Counted from the stretch's first letter, positions 20,851-30,830 are shown. The stretch is DNA of 64,000 bases from Lampropedia cohaerens (GCF_001005215.1 NZ_LBNQ01000024.1:16818-80817), one strand, 5' to 3'. A program made the numbers and translations. Notes: generated by a model from the sequence alone, not told the origin.

Positions 20851-21641
20851 TGACCGATCTCATTTTCGACGTGCATGCGCCGCTGGCGCCCGCCAATGGC
20901 AAGACGGTGCTGCTGTCGTCCGGTCTGGGCGGCGCTGCCGGGTTCTGGAAGCCGCAGCTGGAGGCACTGCTGCAAGCCGGTTACCGTGCCATCGCCTATG
21001 ACCAGCGCGGCACCGGGCGCAGCCCGCGCGCGCTACCCCAGCCCTACTCCATTGCGCACATGGCGGCGGATGTGCTGGAAATCCTCGATGCCACGCAGAC
21101 TGAACGCTGCCATTTCGCAGGCCACGCCCTGGGCGGGCTGGTCGGGCTGCAACTGGCGCTGGATGCGCCGCAGCGCGTGGCCAGCCTGGTTTTGGTCAAC
21201 GCCTGGGCCAGCCCCAATGTCCATTCGGCGCGCTGCTTTGCGGCGCGGCTTGCGCTGCTGGACGCATGCGGTGTGCAGGCTTATGTCGAGGCGCAGCCGA
21301 TCTTCCTCTATCCCGCCGACTGGGCCGAGGCCCACCATGAGCAGGTGCAGGCGGAAGTTGCCCACGCCGCCGCCCACTTCCCGGGTGAAGCCAACATGCG
21401 CGCGCGCATTGCCGCCCTGCAGGCCTTCGACGTCGAAGAGCATCTGGGCGCCATTGCCGCGCCAGTGCTGCTGATGGCCGCTGCCGACGACGTGCTGGTG
21501 CCCTGGACGCGTTCGCAGCGCCTGCAGCAGCGGCTGCCCCATGCGGAGCTGGACGTGGTGCCGCATGGCGGCCATGCGCACAGCGTGACCGGGCCCCAGG
21601 CCTTCAACGCCCGGCTGCTGCAGTTTCTGGATCGGCAGTAG
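20850..21641 (+). CDS. rutD: Alpha/beta hydrolase RutD
   Basis: A 263-aa alpha/beta-hydrolase-fold protein thought to help carbamate or aminoacrylate breakdown in the Rut pathway. YDQRGTGRSPRALPQPYSIAHMAAD and AQPIFLYPADWAE match E. coli RutD. The nucleophile elbow reads GHALGG, so the usual Ser is Ala93; as I recall, E. coli RutD also has GHALG, so this is a family trait and not a mutation. The start is the ATG overlapping the rutC stop (TGATG). Confidence 0.93.
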   Translation: MTDLIFDVHAPLAPANGKTVLLSSGLGGAAGFWKPQLEALLQAGYRAIAYDQRGTGRSPRALPQPYSIAHMAADVLEILDATQTERCHFAGHALGGLVGLQLALDAPQRVASLVLVNAWASPNVHSARCFAARLALLDACGVQAYVEAQPIFLYPADWAEAHHEQVQAEVAHAAAHFPGEANMRARIAALQAFDVEEHLGAIAAPVLLMAAADDVLVPWTRSQRLQQRLPHAELDVVPHGGHAHSVTGPQAFNARLLQFLDRQ

Positions 21642-21708
21642 GCCCGTCGATTGTGGTGCGCACTGATTCAGTGTGATGCATTGGCAGATGTTGCTGGAGA
21701 AGAAGTCC

Positions 21709-22272
21709 ATGCTTAGCCTATCCCCTTTCCCGTCATGGCCCGAGGTGCCGCCAGAGGCCTGGCCGACTTCTGAAATCGCGCCGCCAAGCGCGCAGCAGTT
21801 TCGCGACGGCATGGCGCGTGTGGCCGCCGCGGTGCACGTCATCACCACCGATGGGCCGGCCGGCAAGGCCGGCTTTACCGCCTCGGCAGTCTGTAGCGTC
21901 ACCGACACGCCGCCTACCTTGCTGGTCTGCCTCAACCGCAGTGCTTCGGTGTACGAGGCCTTCCATCGCAACCATGTGCTGTGTGTGAACACGCTGGGCA
22001 GTGACCAGCGCGATCTGTCCAACCTGTTTGGCGGCAAAACGCCGATGGCGCAGCGTTTCGCTGCAGCCAACTGGCGCGAGGGCGTCAGCGGCGCGCCGGT
22101 GCTTGCGGATGCGGTGGTGGCCTTTGAATGCCGCATTGCGCAGGTACAGCCCGTTGGCACACACGACGTGCTGTTCTGCCAGGTATTGGCCGTCACGCAG
22201 GCGGACGTGGCAGAGGGACTGATCTACTGTGGCCGCCAGTACCACGATGTGGCGGTGACCGGCCACAACTGA
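21709..22272 (+). CDS. rutF: Flavin reductase RutF
   Basis: NADH:FMN reductase that supplies FMNH2 to RutA. The 187 aa carry the flavin-reductase split-barrel fold: [44 protein letters not shown], then NVLxxL-like [25 protein letters not shown]. The start was placed at 21709, behind ggagaagaagtcc; in-frame GTG/ATG codons up to 36 bases upstream are alternatives. It ends the rut operon. No rutE or rutG follows. Confidence 0.93.
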   Translation: MLSLSPFPSWPEVPPEAWPTSEIAPPSAQQFRDGMARVAAAVHVITTDGPAGKAGFTASAVCSVTDTPPTLLVCLNRSASVYEAFHRNHVLCVNTLGSDQRDLSNLFGGKTPMAQRFAAANWREGVSGAPVLADAVVAFECRIAQVQPVGTHDVLFCQVLAVTQADVAEGLIYCGRQYHDVAVTGHN

Positions 22273-22287
22273 ATGGTGCACTGACAG

Positions 22288-22321
22288 CTCCGGCGCCGCC
22301 TTGTTCGCGCGGGCGCCGGAG
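22288..22321 (+). terminator. GC-rich hairpin after rutF
   Basis: A perfect 10-bp stem (CTCCGGCGCC / GGCGCCGGAG) with a 14-base loop begins 15 bp after the rutF stop. No T-run follows, so it is a weak or factor-assisted terminator candidate, or an mRNA 3'-end stabiliser. Confidence 0.5.
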
Positions 22322-22523
22322 TTGGCGCGTCCATCGCGCGCGCCAGCGCCTTTGTTGTGTCGCCTACCGCCAGCGTGCCCGGCGTGGCAACCTGCGCGAC
22401 GCGCTGCAGTCTTTGCGGCTTTCTGATTGAATGGCATGCTTTGCATGAAGCACCTGTGCGCCGCTCCTCCCGCGCGTGGTCCGGCAAGGGCGGCAGACGA
22501 GGCTTCGCATTGGAGGTACTTGC

Positions 22524-23546
22524 ATGGCATCCATTTCTACACTTCCTCAGCTGTCGCTGCTGGACCTCGTCTCGGTTCGGCAGGGACAGTCCATTGCCGG
22601 CGCCATCGACGCCGCAGTGCGCACGGCCCAGCATGTCGAGCGACTGGACTTCGCGCGCGTCTGGCTGGCCGAGCACCACAATATGCCCGGCATTGCGAGC
22701 TCGGCCACAGCCGTGCTGATCGGCCATGTGGCAGGCAAGACGCAGCACATCCGCGTCGGCGCAGGGGGCATCATGCTGCCCAACCATGCGCCATTGGTAG
22801 TGGCTGAGGCTTTTGGCACCCTGGAGGCGCTCTACCCGGGCCGCATCGACCTCGGTCTGGGCCGCGCGCCTGGCACCGATCAGCCGACCATGCGCGCGCT
22901 GCGACGCGGGCGGCGCGAGACGGAAGATGATTTTCCGCGCGAGGTGCAGGAGCTGTTGATGCTGCTGGATGATCCGCAGCCGGGCCAGCAGCTGGTCGCC
23001 ACGCCCGGCGCAGGCAGCCACGTGCCGATCTGGCTGCTGGGCTCCAGTCTGTTTTCGGCGCAGCTGGCCGCGCAGCTGGGACTGCCGTACGCCTTTGCCT
23101 CGCACTTTGCGCCGCGCTTTCTGCACCAGGCGCTGCGCCTGTATCGTGAATTGTTCCAGCCGTCCCGGACGCTGGACAAGCCCTATGTCATCGTCGGCGT
23201 GCCGGTCATCGCTGCGGACTTCGACGAGCAGGCCGAGTTTCTCGCCAGCAGCACCTATCAGCGCATCTTCGGCATCCTGACCAACCAGCGTGCCCTGCTG
23301 CAGCCACCGGTGCCTGGATTCATGGAGGCGTTGGATCCGGCTGCGCGTCAGGCCATCCGTGATTTTCTGGCCATCGCCGCCATCGGCGGCCCCGCCGCGG
23401 TGCAGCGTGGCCTGCAGGCCGTCATCGATGCCACACAGCCCGATGAGCTGATGGTGGTCAGCGATTTCTACACGTTGGATGATCGGCTGCGCTCGCTGGA
23501 GATCACCCGGCAGGCGCTGGCGGCCTGCCGGCCTGCTGCGGGTTGA
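22524..23546 (+). CDS. Luciferase-like (LLM class) flavin-dependent oxidoreductase
   Basis: A 340-aa FMN-dependent monooxygenase of the bacterial-luciferase superfamily, in the group often annotated MsnO8-like. Visible blocks are [46 protein letters not shown] and the TIM-barrel segment [16 protein letters not shown]. The start at 22524 follows tggaggtacttgc, a strong ribosome site. It is codirectional with rut genes but separated by 250 bp and a hairpin, so it is probably a separate unit. The substrate is unknown. Confidence 0.85.
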   Translation: MASISTLPQLSLLDLVSVRQGQSIAGAIDAAVRTAQHVERLDFARVWLAEHHNMPGIASSATAVLIGHVAGKTQHIRVGAGGIMLPNHAPLVVAEAFGTLEALYPGRIDLGLGRAPGTDQPTMRALRRGRRETEDDFPREVQELLMLLDDPQPGQQLVATPGAGSHVPIWLLGSSLFSAQLAAQLGLPYAFASHFAPRFLHQALRLYRELFQPSRTLDKPYVIVGVPVIAADFDEQAEFLASSTYQRIFGILTNQRALLQPPVPGFMEALDPAARQAIRDFLAIAAIGGPAAVQRGLQAVIDATQPDELMVVSDFYTLDDRLRSLEITRQALAACRPAAG

Positions 23547-23651
23547 CGCGCCGGCAGCGGCACTATCATTGGCTGTTTGTTTAGCCGATGATGGCAGGTG
23601 CGCGGAGAGGGGCACGCCTGCGCTTGTCTTTCTTCCGATGGTAGTGCGCCA

Positions 23652-26255
23652 ATGGCTCCTGACTCGCTTCTGACCCGCCTGACAACGGGCCATCGCCAGC
23701 CCTGGCTGCGGCGCCTGGCCTCCGTAGTCCTGACGCTTGGCATAGTGCTGCTGGTGGTGTATGCCCTGCACCACGCGTTGGGCGAGGTGGACTACCAGCG
23801 CGTGCTGCACTACATGGCACGCACGCCGCAGGAGGCGTTGTGGTTGGCCGTGGCGGCCTCGGCGGCGAGCTATCTGGTGCTGACGGGCTACGATTTTTCG
23901 GCGCTGCGCTACCTGCGCCTGCAAGGGCGCTTGCCATGCACGGCCGTCGGTGTAACTTCCTTCATGGCTTATACCCTGACCAACACCGTGGGCCTGGGGG
24001 TGTTGGCGGGAGGCGCCGTGCGCATGCGCATGTTCACCCAATGGGGGCTGACGCCGATGCAGGTCACGCGCCTGATTGCCTTCAATGCCGTGGCCTTTAC
24101 CGCCGGGCTGACGCTGTATGCAGCGGTGGCCGTGCTGATGGAGGCGCAGGCCGTGGCCGCGTTGGCGTGGCTGCCGGCCGACTTGCTGCGGGGGGGGGCG
24201 CTGGCCGTGCTCGCAGTGGCCGTGCTGTTGCTGGTCGCATGCGCACGTGGCAAGGTGTTGCGCTGGGGAAGCCTGCAGCTGGCACTGCCGTCCTTGCCGT
24301 TGGCGCTCAGGCAACTGCTCATCACCGGGGCGGACACGCTGTTTGCTGCGCTGACGCTCTGGTTTCTGCTTCCGGGAGGTGATCTGTCATGGTGGACGTT
24401 TTTCACCTTCTTCATGCTGGCGCTGGCTGCCGGGGTCATCAGCCACGTGCCGGGCGGACTGGGGGTTTTCGAGGTGGTGATGCTCACGGGACTGGGCGGT
24501 GCGCTGTCGGCGTCCTCGCTGGCTGCCGCGCTCGTGCTGTATCGCGTGGTTTATTACTTGCTGCCCCTGGTGGCAGCCTCGATGTTGATGGGCGGCTACG
24601 CGCTGTGGCTGCGCGTGGCCAGTCGCTCCGGACGTGGCGCGGAGGTGGCGCGGCGCCATCCGACCAGTCTGGGCATTGCGCAGGGCCTGGCCTGGGTGGC
24701 ACCGCTGCTGCTGGGGACATTGACATTCACCGCCGGAGTCGTGCTGCTGGTATCGGGAGCGATTCCGGCCAGTCAGGGGGCCGAGGGGCTGCGCGCGCTG
24801 CATGTGCCGGAATTCATGATCGAGGCGTCGCACCTGATCGGCAGTATCTGCGGCCTGCTGCTACTGGTGTTGGCGCGCGGCATTGTTTACCGGCTGGATG
24901 CCGCCTGGTGGCTGGCACTGATGGTGGCCGGCATCGCATTCTGGATGACCCTGCCCAAGGGATTTCACTGGGTGGAGCTGAGTCTGTTGGGCGCGCTGTT
25001 GGGGCTGCTGCTGCTGTCGCGGGGAGCCTTCAATCGGCATTCGTCGCTGGTGGCCATGCGGTTCGAATACGGCTGGCTGGTGGCCATTGCCGCGACGCTG
25101 GCAGCGACCGGCTGGATCGTTTACTTCACACTGGAGCACGAAGCCTGGAGCCACGCGCAATGGTGGCAGTTCGCGCTGGATCCGCAGGCTCCGCGCGGCT
25201 TGCGCGCCGGCATGCTGGTCGCCATTGCCGCGCTGGTGTGGGGCAGTTGGCAGCTGCTGCGCAGGCCGCCGCGGACGGCATCCGGGCAGGTCGTCGAACG
25301 CGCCCCGGAGTCGGCGGATAGCGGCTTGGACTGGCGCCGGGCTGCGACGCGGGTGTTCCATGCGCCGGACGGCCAGGTTTGTTTGCATTACCGGGTTTTC
25401 GGTCGCAGCTGGGTGGTGCTGCGCGATCCGGAGGGTGTGCAGGATGCCTGGCCCGATGCGCTGCGCGCGTTCATCGACACGGCGCGCAGCGATCGGATGC
25501 GACCGGCCTTTTTCCAGCGCCCGTCGGCACGGCCTGATTTATTGCTGGACGCTGGTCTGCAGTTGCGTACCGTGGGGCAGGCGCTGGTGCTCGATCTGGG
25601 CGGGCCGGCAGCGCCTCGGCAGCCCGCGTCGCTGCCGTCCGGCGTGACCGTCGAACTGCTGCATGGCGATGCGGTGGAGGCAAGCGATGCGTCGCTGCTG
25701 GCGCAGTTGCAGTCCATCTCCAGGCAGTGGACGCAGGCAGTGGCTGCCACGCGCAGGCGGCTGAGCCCGGCTCCGCTGGATGCGGCACATCTGCGCGAGA
25801 GTCTGGTTGCCGTGCTGCGTGAACAGGGACAGGTCGTGGCATTTGCAACGCTGTATGCCGATATTGCCGATGCGCCAGCACAGGCATCGCCACAGCCGTG
25901 GCAGGCGGCATTGACCCTGGTACGCAGCCTGCCGGGGGCCGATGCGGCCTCCGCCCGGACCTTGCAGTTGCTGCACGGCCTGCTGCCGCAGCTGTCGCAT
26001 TTAGGGTGCAGGGCGCTTGATCTGGGCCTGCTGCCATGCCAGGCCGAGGAGGGCGACGAAGCGTCTTCGAACTGGCAGCGCACGGCGCGCGAAGTGCTGC
26101 ACCATGGCGAGCTGTTCTATCAGCTCGATCCCGCCCAGTTGCCAGCTGACTGGATACAGGTGCGGCAGCCGCGCGAGCTCGCGGCGCAGGACAGTGTGTC
26201 CGGCTGGCTGGTGCTGGCGGACCTCGCACCAGTAGTGCGCCGCAAGCGTGCGTGA
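23652..26255 (+). CDS. mprF: Bifunctional phosphatidylglycerol lysyltransferase/flippase MprF-like
   Basis: An 867-aa membrane protein. The N-terminal ~550 residues hold about 14 hydrophobic helices of the lysyl-phosphatidylglycerol flippase domain (MAYTLTNTVGLGVLAGGAVRMRM, VISHVPGGLGVFEVVML). The C-terminal ~300 residues are the cytoplasmic aminoacyl-PG synthase domain, which uses aminoacyl-tRNA to decorate phosphatidylglycerol and lower membrane negative charge. The start was placed at 23652 rather than the GTG at 23598. It is the only gene on its strand before convergent infA. The amino acid transferred cannot be told from sequence. Confidence 0.88.
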   Translation: MAPDSLLTRLTTGHRQPWLRRLASVVLTLGIVLLVVYALHHALGEVDYQRVLHYMARTPQEALWLAVAASAASYLVLTGYDFSALRYLRLQGRLPCTAVGVTSFMAYTLTNTVGLGVLAGGAVRMRMFTQWGLTPMQVTRLIAFNAVAFTAGLTLYAAVAVLMEAQAVAALAWLPADLLRGGALAVLAVAVLLLVACARGKVLRWGSLQLALPSLPLALRQLLITGADTLFAALTLWFLLPGGDLSWWTFFTFFMLALAAGVISHVPGGLGVFEVVMLTGLGGALSASSLAAALVLYRVVYYLLPLVAASMLMGGYALWLRVASRSGRGAEVARRHPTSLGIAQGLAWVAPLLLGTLTFTAGVVLLVSGAIPASQGAEGLRALHVPEFMIEASHLIGSICGLLLLVLARGIVYRLDAAWWLALMVAGIAFWMTLPKGFHWVELSLLGALLGLLLLSRGAFNRHSSLVAMRFEYGWLVAIAATLAATGWIVYFTLEHEAWSHAQWWQFALDPQAPRGLRAGMLVAIAALVWGSWQLLRRPPRTASGQVVERAPESADSGLDWRRAATRVFHAPDGQVCLHYRVFGRSWVVLRDPEGVQDAWPDALRAFIDTARSDRMRPAFFQRPSARPDLLLDAGLQLRTVGQALVLDLGGPAAPRQPASLPSGVTVELLHGDAVEASDASLLAQLQSISRQWTQAVAATRRRLSPAPLDAAHLRESLVAVLREQGQVVAFATLYADIADAPAQASPQPWQAALTLVRSLPGADAASARTLQLLHGLLPQLSHLGCRALDLGLLPCQAEEGDEASSNWQRTAREVLHHGELFYQLDPAQLPADWIQVRQPRELAAQDSVSGWLVLADLAPVVRRKRA

Positions 26256-26275
26256 ACGCCTGCGGGCAAGGCGCT

Positions 26276-26545
26276 TTAGCGCCGGTTGCCGCGATGTTGT
26301 GGGCGTGGCGCGCCGCCGGCGCGTGGCTCCAGGTGACGGAACGTGATGCGGCCCTTCGTCAGGTCATAGGGCGACATTTCCAGCGTGACCTTGTCGCCCG
26401 CGAGAATGCGGATGCGGTGCTTGCGCATCTTGCCGCCGGTGTAGGCAATCAGTTCGTGACCGTTGTCGAGCGTGACGCGGTAGCGCGCATCGGGCAGGAC
26501 TTCGTCGATCTTTCCGCCCATTTCAATCAGTTCTTCTTTTGCCAT
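26276..26545 (-). CDS. infA: Translation initiation factor IF-1, stand-alone paralogue
   Basis: S1-like OB-fold protein that binds the ribosomal A-site during initiation. The 89 aa are longer than the canonical 72. The core runs [36 protein letters not shown] to [16 protein letters not shown], then a basic [15 protein letters not shown] tail follows. It is not in a ribosomal-protein operon; Burkholderiales often carry two infA genes and this fits the second kind. The start follows gaggacaccacatac, and longer in-frame starts are not used. An mprF-like gene is convergent. Confidence 0.93.
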   Translation of the reverse strand: MAKEELIEMGGKIDEVLPDARYRVTLDNGHELIAYTGGKMRKHRIRILAGDKVTLEMSPYDLTKGRITFRHLEPRAGGAPRPQHRGNRR

Positions 26546-27075
26546 GTATGTGGTGTCCTCTGCAATTGGAAAGCGCACGCATTCTTTGGCGATGCGTGGC
26601 AGCAGCCGGGCGTTGGCACGGCTGCCTGAAACAGGTCTGTCGGCAGGGCAGACCCTGGAAAGCCGCGCGAGCGCCGGGTGCAACCCCTTGGGCGCCAGAG
26701 AAGCGTTGGTCAACAGCGCAAGGGGATGTGGCGGGCTTTAGGGACGCAAGGCATTCATCCGATGCGGGCGCCTGGCCTTCACGGATGTCGAACCCAAGGC
26801 CAGTCGGTGGCCATGGCCTCGGATACGGGGAAAAAGGCTTGGAGCTTGCGCCGGGCGGCCCCTCAAAACGCTGGTTACGCAGCAGGTCGTGCAATCACTC
26901 CTGCCAGGCAGAAGCTGAGAACGAAAATGGGGGCGTTGCGCGGGAAACGCAGCATTCTAACACCTGGGCACGGTCTGTGAAATCCGCCTGCGTATTGCCT
27001 GCGTTGCAGTGCGGGACGTAGGAAAAGATGGTGACCAGGCACTGCGTGGACTGGGGGCGGCACTTTCAGGGCGCT
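26546..27075. other. 530-bp region upstream of infA without a recognised gene
   Basis: Several frames are open through this stretch, but none has a recognisable product, a good ribosome site or typical codon bias. It probably holds the promoter and a long 5' leader of infA and the end of the pabBC transcript. I see no tRNA or riboswitch. Confidence 0.4.
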
Positions 27076-29016
27076 TCACAGCAGTCGTGCTGGCAGTGCG
27101 CCCCGCAGGCTGTTGGTAACGAGGATGGCACGAGCTGCCCGCAGGTCCTCCAGGCGCAGCTGCTGCTCGCGCGTGGGCCATGCGGGGTCATCGAGCAACA
27201 CGCTGCGCATCACGCCAGGCAGCACGCCGTCGGACAGCGGCGGCGTCAGCCACGGCGCATCTGGACCATCCTCCATGCGCACGAACACATTGCTGCGCGC
27301 GCCCTCGGTCAAAAAGCCTGCTTCGTTGAAGAACAATGCGTCGAAGGCGCCCTGCGCCATGGCCTGCCGCAGTGCCGCGTCGTAGTCGGCGCGTAGTGTC
27401 GTCTTGTGACGGCGCAACCAGGCGGGCACCCGGCTGGGGCTCGGCGCAATGGTGAGGGAAACGGGACCATGCGGCAAGGGATCGAGCACGGCGTGCGTCA
27501 GCGCCAGCGTGCCGTCTTGCTGCAGCGCCATGCGCAAGCGCCAGGCGGGTCGCGAGGTACGCTCAGCGTGGTGCCGGGCGATGTAGGCCTGCACGGCCTC
27601 CTCCCAGCTGCTTAGCAGCGCGTGGCAGAAACCCAGTTCCTGCGCGCTGGCCGTCAGCCGCGCGCAGTGGCGGTGCCAATGGGCAGGAAGTGCGGCGCCT
27701 GCTGGCAGCAGCATGGTCTCGAATAGGGCAAAGCCGGCCATGGCATGCTGGGCGAAGCGGGCCTTGAGATGGCACTCGCGCCATTCGTCCTCGGCGCGGC
27801 TATCCCATGTGATGCCGGCACCGACCGGCAGCCTGGCGCGCCGCGGCTGATCCGGCCGCTCTGGCTGATCGAGAAACAGTGTGCGAATGGGCACGGACAG
27901 GCAGTAGTCGAGCGTTGGTTTTTGAGGGTCGCCACGTGTGTCATGGTCATGCGCGCTCAAGGCAGCCCAGCCAATGGCGCCGGTGTAAAGGCCGCGGTGA
28001 TAGGGCCGCGCATCCGCTGCACTGCTGCCGTGCCCCTCGATCTGCGCAATCAGCGCCATGGTCTTGCGTTTGGGCGCTCCGGTAATGGAGCCGCACGGGA
28101 AGGTGGCGCGCAGCACGTCAGCCAGATCCACGCCCTCGCGCAGCTCGGCCTCGATGGTGCTGGTCATGCTGAGCACGCCGTCGTTGCGCTGCACCGCAAA
28201 CAGCTGCGGGACATGGACGCTGCCGGTGCGCGCCACGCGGCCCAAGTCGTTGCGCAGCAGGTCGACGATCATGACATTCTCGGCGCGATTCTTGGCATCG
28301 CTGCGCAGCCAGTCGCAGCTGGCCTGCATTTGCTGCGGCGTGTGGCCAGCCGGGGCCGTGCCCTTCATCGGTCGTGCAGTGATGCGCCGGCCCTTGACCT
28401 GCACAAATAGCTCGGGCGAGAGCGACAGCACCCACTGCGCGTGCGCGCTTGCATGGGGCAGGTGCAGCAAGGCGCCGAACTCCGCGCGCTGGCGGCTGCG
28501 CAAGCTGCGATAGAGCGCGATGGGCGAGCCCCAAGCACGCCCCTCAAAGGCAAAGGTGTGGTTGACCTGGTAGGTGTCGCCCCGCGCGATGGCCGCGTGT
28601 ATCTCCGCCAGCTGCGCGGCGTGCTGTTGCTGGGAGATGCCGGGGCGCCATCCGAGCAGGCCTGCGTCGGCCTGATCGTGCTGTGGCGGGCACTGCGCGT
28701 TCAGCCAGGCACTCACCTGCGCCTGACGCAGCAGCTGTTGTTGTTCAAACAGTTCGGCGCGCAGCTGCGGCCGCGTGGCGTCGCCCTGGGGCGTGGCCGC
28801 TGTCAGGCCGTGCAAGCTCAAGCCCCATTCGTAGTCGGCCAGCAGGACGGCGTGCAGGCCCTGTGCGAGTGCGGCATGCAGGCGCGCCTGCCACTCATCG
28901 AGTTGCGTAGCATCGTCACAGCAGAGCTGGCCCTGCCAGCGGGTGTAGAGTCTGCTGGCGGCCCGTTCGGCGGGCGCGTGGTGGTCGTCCAGCAGCGCGA
29001 AAGCCGGATGTGTCAC
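27076..29016 (-). CDS. pabB: Fused aminodeoxychorismate synthase component I / aminodeoxychorismate lyase (PabB-PabC)
   Basis: A 646-aa fusion that converts chorismate to 4-amino-4-deoxychorismate and then to 4-aminobenzoate for folate. Residues ~1-420 are PabB: GDTYQVNHTFAF, RPMKGTAPAG, ENVMIVDLLRNDLGRV, FPCGSITGAPKRKTM and VGAGITWDS. The last ~220 residues are the PLP-dependent lyase: FALFETMLL, the PLP lysine in RRHKTTLRADYD, and NEAGFLTEGARSNVFV. The GTG start overlaps the tesA stop (GTGA), so the pair is co-translated. The glutaminase PabA is not in the window. Confidence 0.93.
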   Translation of the reverse strand: MTHPAFALLDDHHAPAERAASRLYTRWQGQLCCDDATQLDEWQARLHAALAQGLHAVLLADYEWGLSLHGLTAATPQGDATRPQLRAELFEQQQLLRQAQVSAWLNAQCPPQHDQADAGLLGWRPGISQQQHAAQLAEIHAAIARGDTYQVNHTFAFEGRAWGSPIALYRSLRSRQRAEFGALLHLPHASAHAQWVLSLSPELFVQVKGRRITARPMKGTAPAGHTPQQMQASCDWLRSDAKNRAENVMIVDLLRNDLGRVARTGSVHVPQLFAVQRNDGVLSMTSTIEAELREGVDLADVLRATFPCGSITGAPKRKTMALIAQIEGHGSSAADARPYHRGLYTGAIGWAALSAHDHDTRGDPQKPTLDYCLSVPIRTLFLDQPERPDQPRRARLPVGAGITWDSRAEDEWRECHLKARFAQHAMAGFALFETMLLPAGAALPAHWHRHCARLTASAQELGFCHALLSSWEEAVQAYIARHHAERTSRPAWRLRMALQQDGTLALTHAVLDPLPHGPVSLTIAPSPSRVPAWLRRHKTTLRADYDAALRQAMAQGAFDALFFNEAGFLTEGARSNVFVRMEDGPDAPWLTPPLSDGVLPGVMRSVLLDDPAWPTREQQLRLEDLRAARAILVTNSLRGALPARLL

Positions 29017-29696
29017 TGCAGCATTGCCTCAATGGCTGGCCAGACTGTCTCAAGGATGAGCGGCTGTGCGGATGCATTGGGATGGATGCGGTCAGGCTGG
29101 AAGTAGCGCTGCAGATCGGCCGGATCCGCAATGGCCTCCAGCATGAACGGCACCAGTGCGACGCCGGGTAGTTGCGCGACGTCCTCGAACACTTGAGCGA
29201 AATCACGGCTGTACTGTGCGCCGTAGTTGGGTGGCACCTGCATGCCCAGCAGCAGCACATGGGCACTTGCTGCCTGTGCGGCTTCAACCATGGCCTCCAG
29301 GTTTTCGCGCGTGCTGGTCAGCGGCAGGCCGCGCAGCGCGTCGTTGCCGCCCAGTTCGATGATGATGTACGCTGGCTGGTGCGCCTTGAGCAGAGCCGGC
29401 AGCCGGCTGCGGCCACCGGCAGTGGTTTCGCCGCTGATGCTGGCGTTGATGACCTCAATGGCGTGGCCCTGCTGGCGCAGGCGCTCGGCCAACAGGGCCA
29501 CCCAGCCCTGTCCGCGCGCCAGGCCGTATTCGGCACTGATGGAGTCGCCGACGATCAGCATGCGTGCAGCGCCTGCGCCCGGCTGCGCCTGCACCTGCCG
29601 CATCGGCAGCAGGCACAGCGCAGTGGCCAGCAATAACCCCCCGCACGCAAACAGCATCCGGCGGGCGCTAAAGTCCAGAGAATGAAAGATACGCAT
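29013..29696 (-). CDS. tesA: Multifunctional acyl-CoA thioesterase/lysophospholipase TesA (GDSL esterase)
   Basis: Periplasmic SGNH hydrolase acting on acyl-CoA, lysophospholipids and aryl esters. The 227 aa begin with a signal peptide (MLFACGGLLLATALCLLPMRQVQAQ). Block I is VGDSISAEYGLA with nucleophile Ser52, block III is LGGNDALRG (Asn118), and block V is DRIHPN with Asp202 and His205. The start at 29696 overlaps the first codons of the divergent ybbA; ATG at 29660 is an alternative. It is followed by pabBC with a 4-bp overlap. Confidence 0.91.
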   Translation of the reverse strand: MRIFHSLDFSARRMLFACGGLLLATALCLLPMRQVQAQPGAGAARMLIVGDSISAEYGLARGQGWVALLAERLRQQGHAIEVINASISGETTAGGRSRLPALLKAHQPAYIIIELGGNDALRGLPLTSTRENLEAMVEAAQAASAHVLLLGMQVPPNYGAQYSRDFAQVFEDVAQLPGVALVPFMLEAIADPADLQRYFQPDRIHPNASAQPLILETVWPAIEAMLQ

Positions 29697-30392
29697 CACG
29701 ATGTGGCTCCGCAGGCAGAGGCCATGATTATCACGGAGGGACTGGGCAAGTCGGTGACGGATTCGACCGGCACGCTGCAGATTCTGCACGATGTCAATCT
29801 GGTTTTCCCGGCGCGGCAGACGGCGGCCATCGTTGGTGCCTCCGGCTCGGGCAAGAGCACGCTGCTGTCCATCCTCGCGGGGCTGGATACGCCCACCCAG
29901 GGCACGGTACGGTTGGCCAGGGAGGATTTGTTCGCGCTGGATGAGGACCGCCGTGCCGCCCTGCGCGCGGCAAGGACCGGCTTTGTGTTTCAGAACTTCC
30001 AGCTGCTGGCGAGCTTGACGGCGCTGGAGAATGTGATGCTGCCTCTGGAGCTTGCGGGCCGACGCAACGCACGCCAGCTGGCTGCCGAAATGCTGCAGCG
30101 TGTGGGCCTGTCAGCGCGGTTGCACCAGTACCCCAAAGTGCTCTCCGGGGGCGAGCAGCAGCGCGTGGCACTGGCGCGGGCGTTTGTTGTGCAGCCACAG
30201 GTGCTGTTCGCCGACGAACCCACGGGCAGCCTCGACTTTGCTACTGGTCAGGCAGTGATGGAGCTGATGCTGCAACTCAATGCCGAGCTGGGTACTACCC
30301 TCATCATGGTCACCCATGACCGGGCGTTGGCCGCACGTTGCGCCATGCAGGTGCGCATTGAAGCGGGCCGAGTGGCTGAAGTGACTCCGTAG
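29682..30392 (+). CDS. ybbA: ABC transporter ATP-binding protein, YbbA/LolD-like
   Basis: A 236-aa ATPase of the LolD/MacB/YbbA group. Walker A is GASGSGKST, the signature [13 protein letters not shown], Walker [13 protein letters not shown] and the switch histidine MVTHD. Divergence from tesA mirrors the E. coli tesA-ybbA pair, but the partner permease YbbP is absent: two small exported-protein genes follow instead. Starting at 29682 overlaps tesA by 15 bp; ATG at 29724 ([11 protein letters not shown]) removes the overlap and may be right. Confidence 0.88.
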   Translation: MKDTHHDVAPQAEAMIITEGLGKSVTDSTGTLQILHDVNLVFPARQTAAIVGASGSGKSTLLSILAGLDTPTQGTVRLAREDLFALDEDRRAALRAARTGFVFQNFQLLASLTALENVMLPLELAGRRNARQLAAEMLQRVGLSARLHQYPKVLSGGEQQRVALARAFVVQPQVLFADEPTGSLDFATGQAVMELMLQLNAELGTTLIMVTHDRALAARCAMQVRIEAGRVAEVTP

Positions 30393-30554
30393 TGCGCGTG
30401 GGGGCAGTCGGCTTGGCAGTGGCAGGCAACTTTGCACAGCTTCACGTCCGAGTTGGGAACCAGCCACGCATCGCTGGACTCCAAACCCTACAATGCGTCA
30501 GATTGCGATAGCAGCGGCGCTTCGCATTCATTCACTCACTAGAGGATACCCACC

Positions 30555-30830
30555 ATGCGTATTGTGCACACGCTTGTTGTTGCTGCCCTGGCCGCCTTGG
30601 TGGCCGTGGCCGGCAGTACCTGGGCCGAGTCGCTCAAGGGCCGTGTGGAGGCGGTGGATGCGGGCAGCGGCACGATCCGCCTCAATGGCATCACTTTCCA
30701 GACCACGGCGCAGACGCGCTTCAGCGGCTATTCCGACCTTCGGGCCATTCAGCCCGGTGAGCGCGTTACCATTGAGTTTTCGCGCGATGGTGCGCGCTAC
30801 GTGGCGACGGCGGTTGCGCAGGAAGACTGA
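30555..30830 (+). CDS. Small exported protein, first of two tandem paralogues
   Basis: A 91-aa protein with a clear signal peptide (MRIVHTLVVAALAALVAVAGSTWAES, cleavage after the WA-E boundary). The mature part is a short beta-rich domain: SLKGRVEAVDAGSGTIRLNGITFQT, ending in PGERVTIEFSRDGARYVATAV. This looks like a DUF5666/OB-like fold, but I cannot name a function. It follows agaggatacccacc. It shares the LKGRV, GITFQT and V-EF-R patterns with the next gene, so the two arose by duplication. Confidence 0.75.
   Translation: MRIVHTLVVAALAALVAVAGSTWAESLKGRVEAVDAGSGTIRLNGITFQTTAQTRFSGYSDLRAIQPGERVTIEFSRDGARYVATAVAQED

Noticed and set aside
22224..24314. Long minus-strand frame of about 700 codons
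   Set aside because: It is rich in Gln, Arg and His and lies opposite the rutF end, luciferase-like and mprF genes, the usual antisense artefact of high-GC coding DNA.
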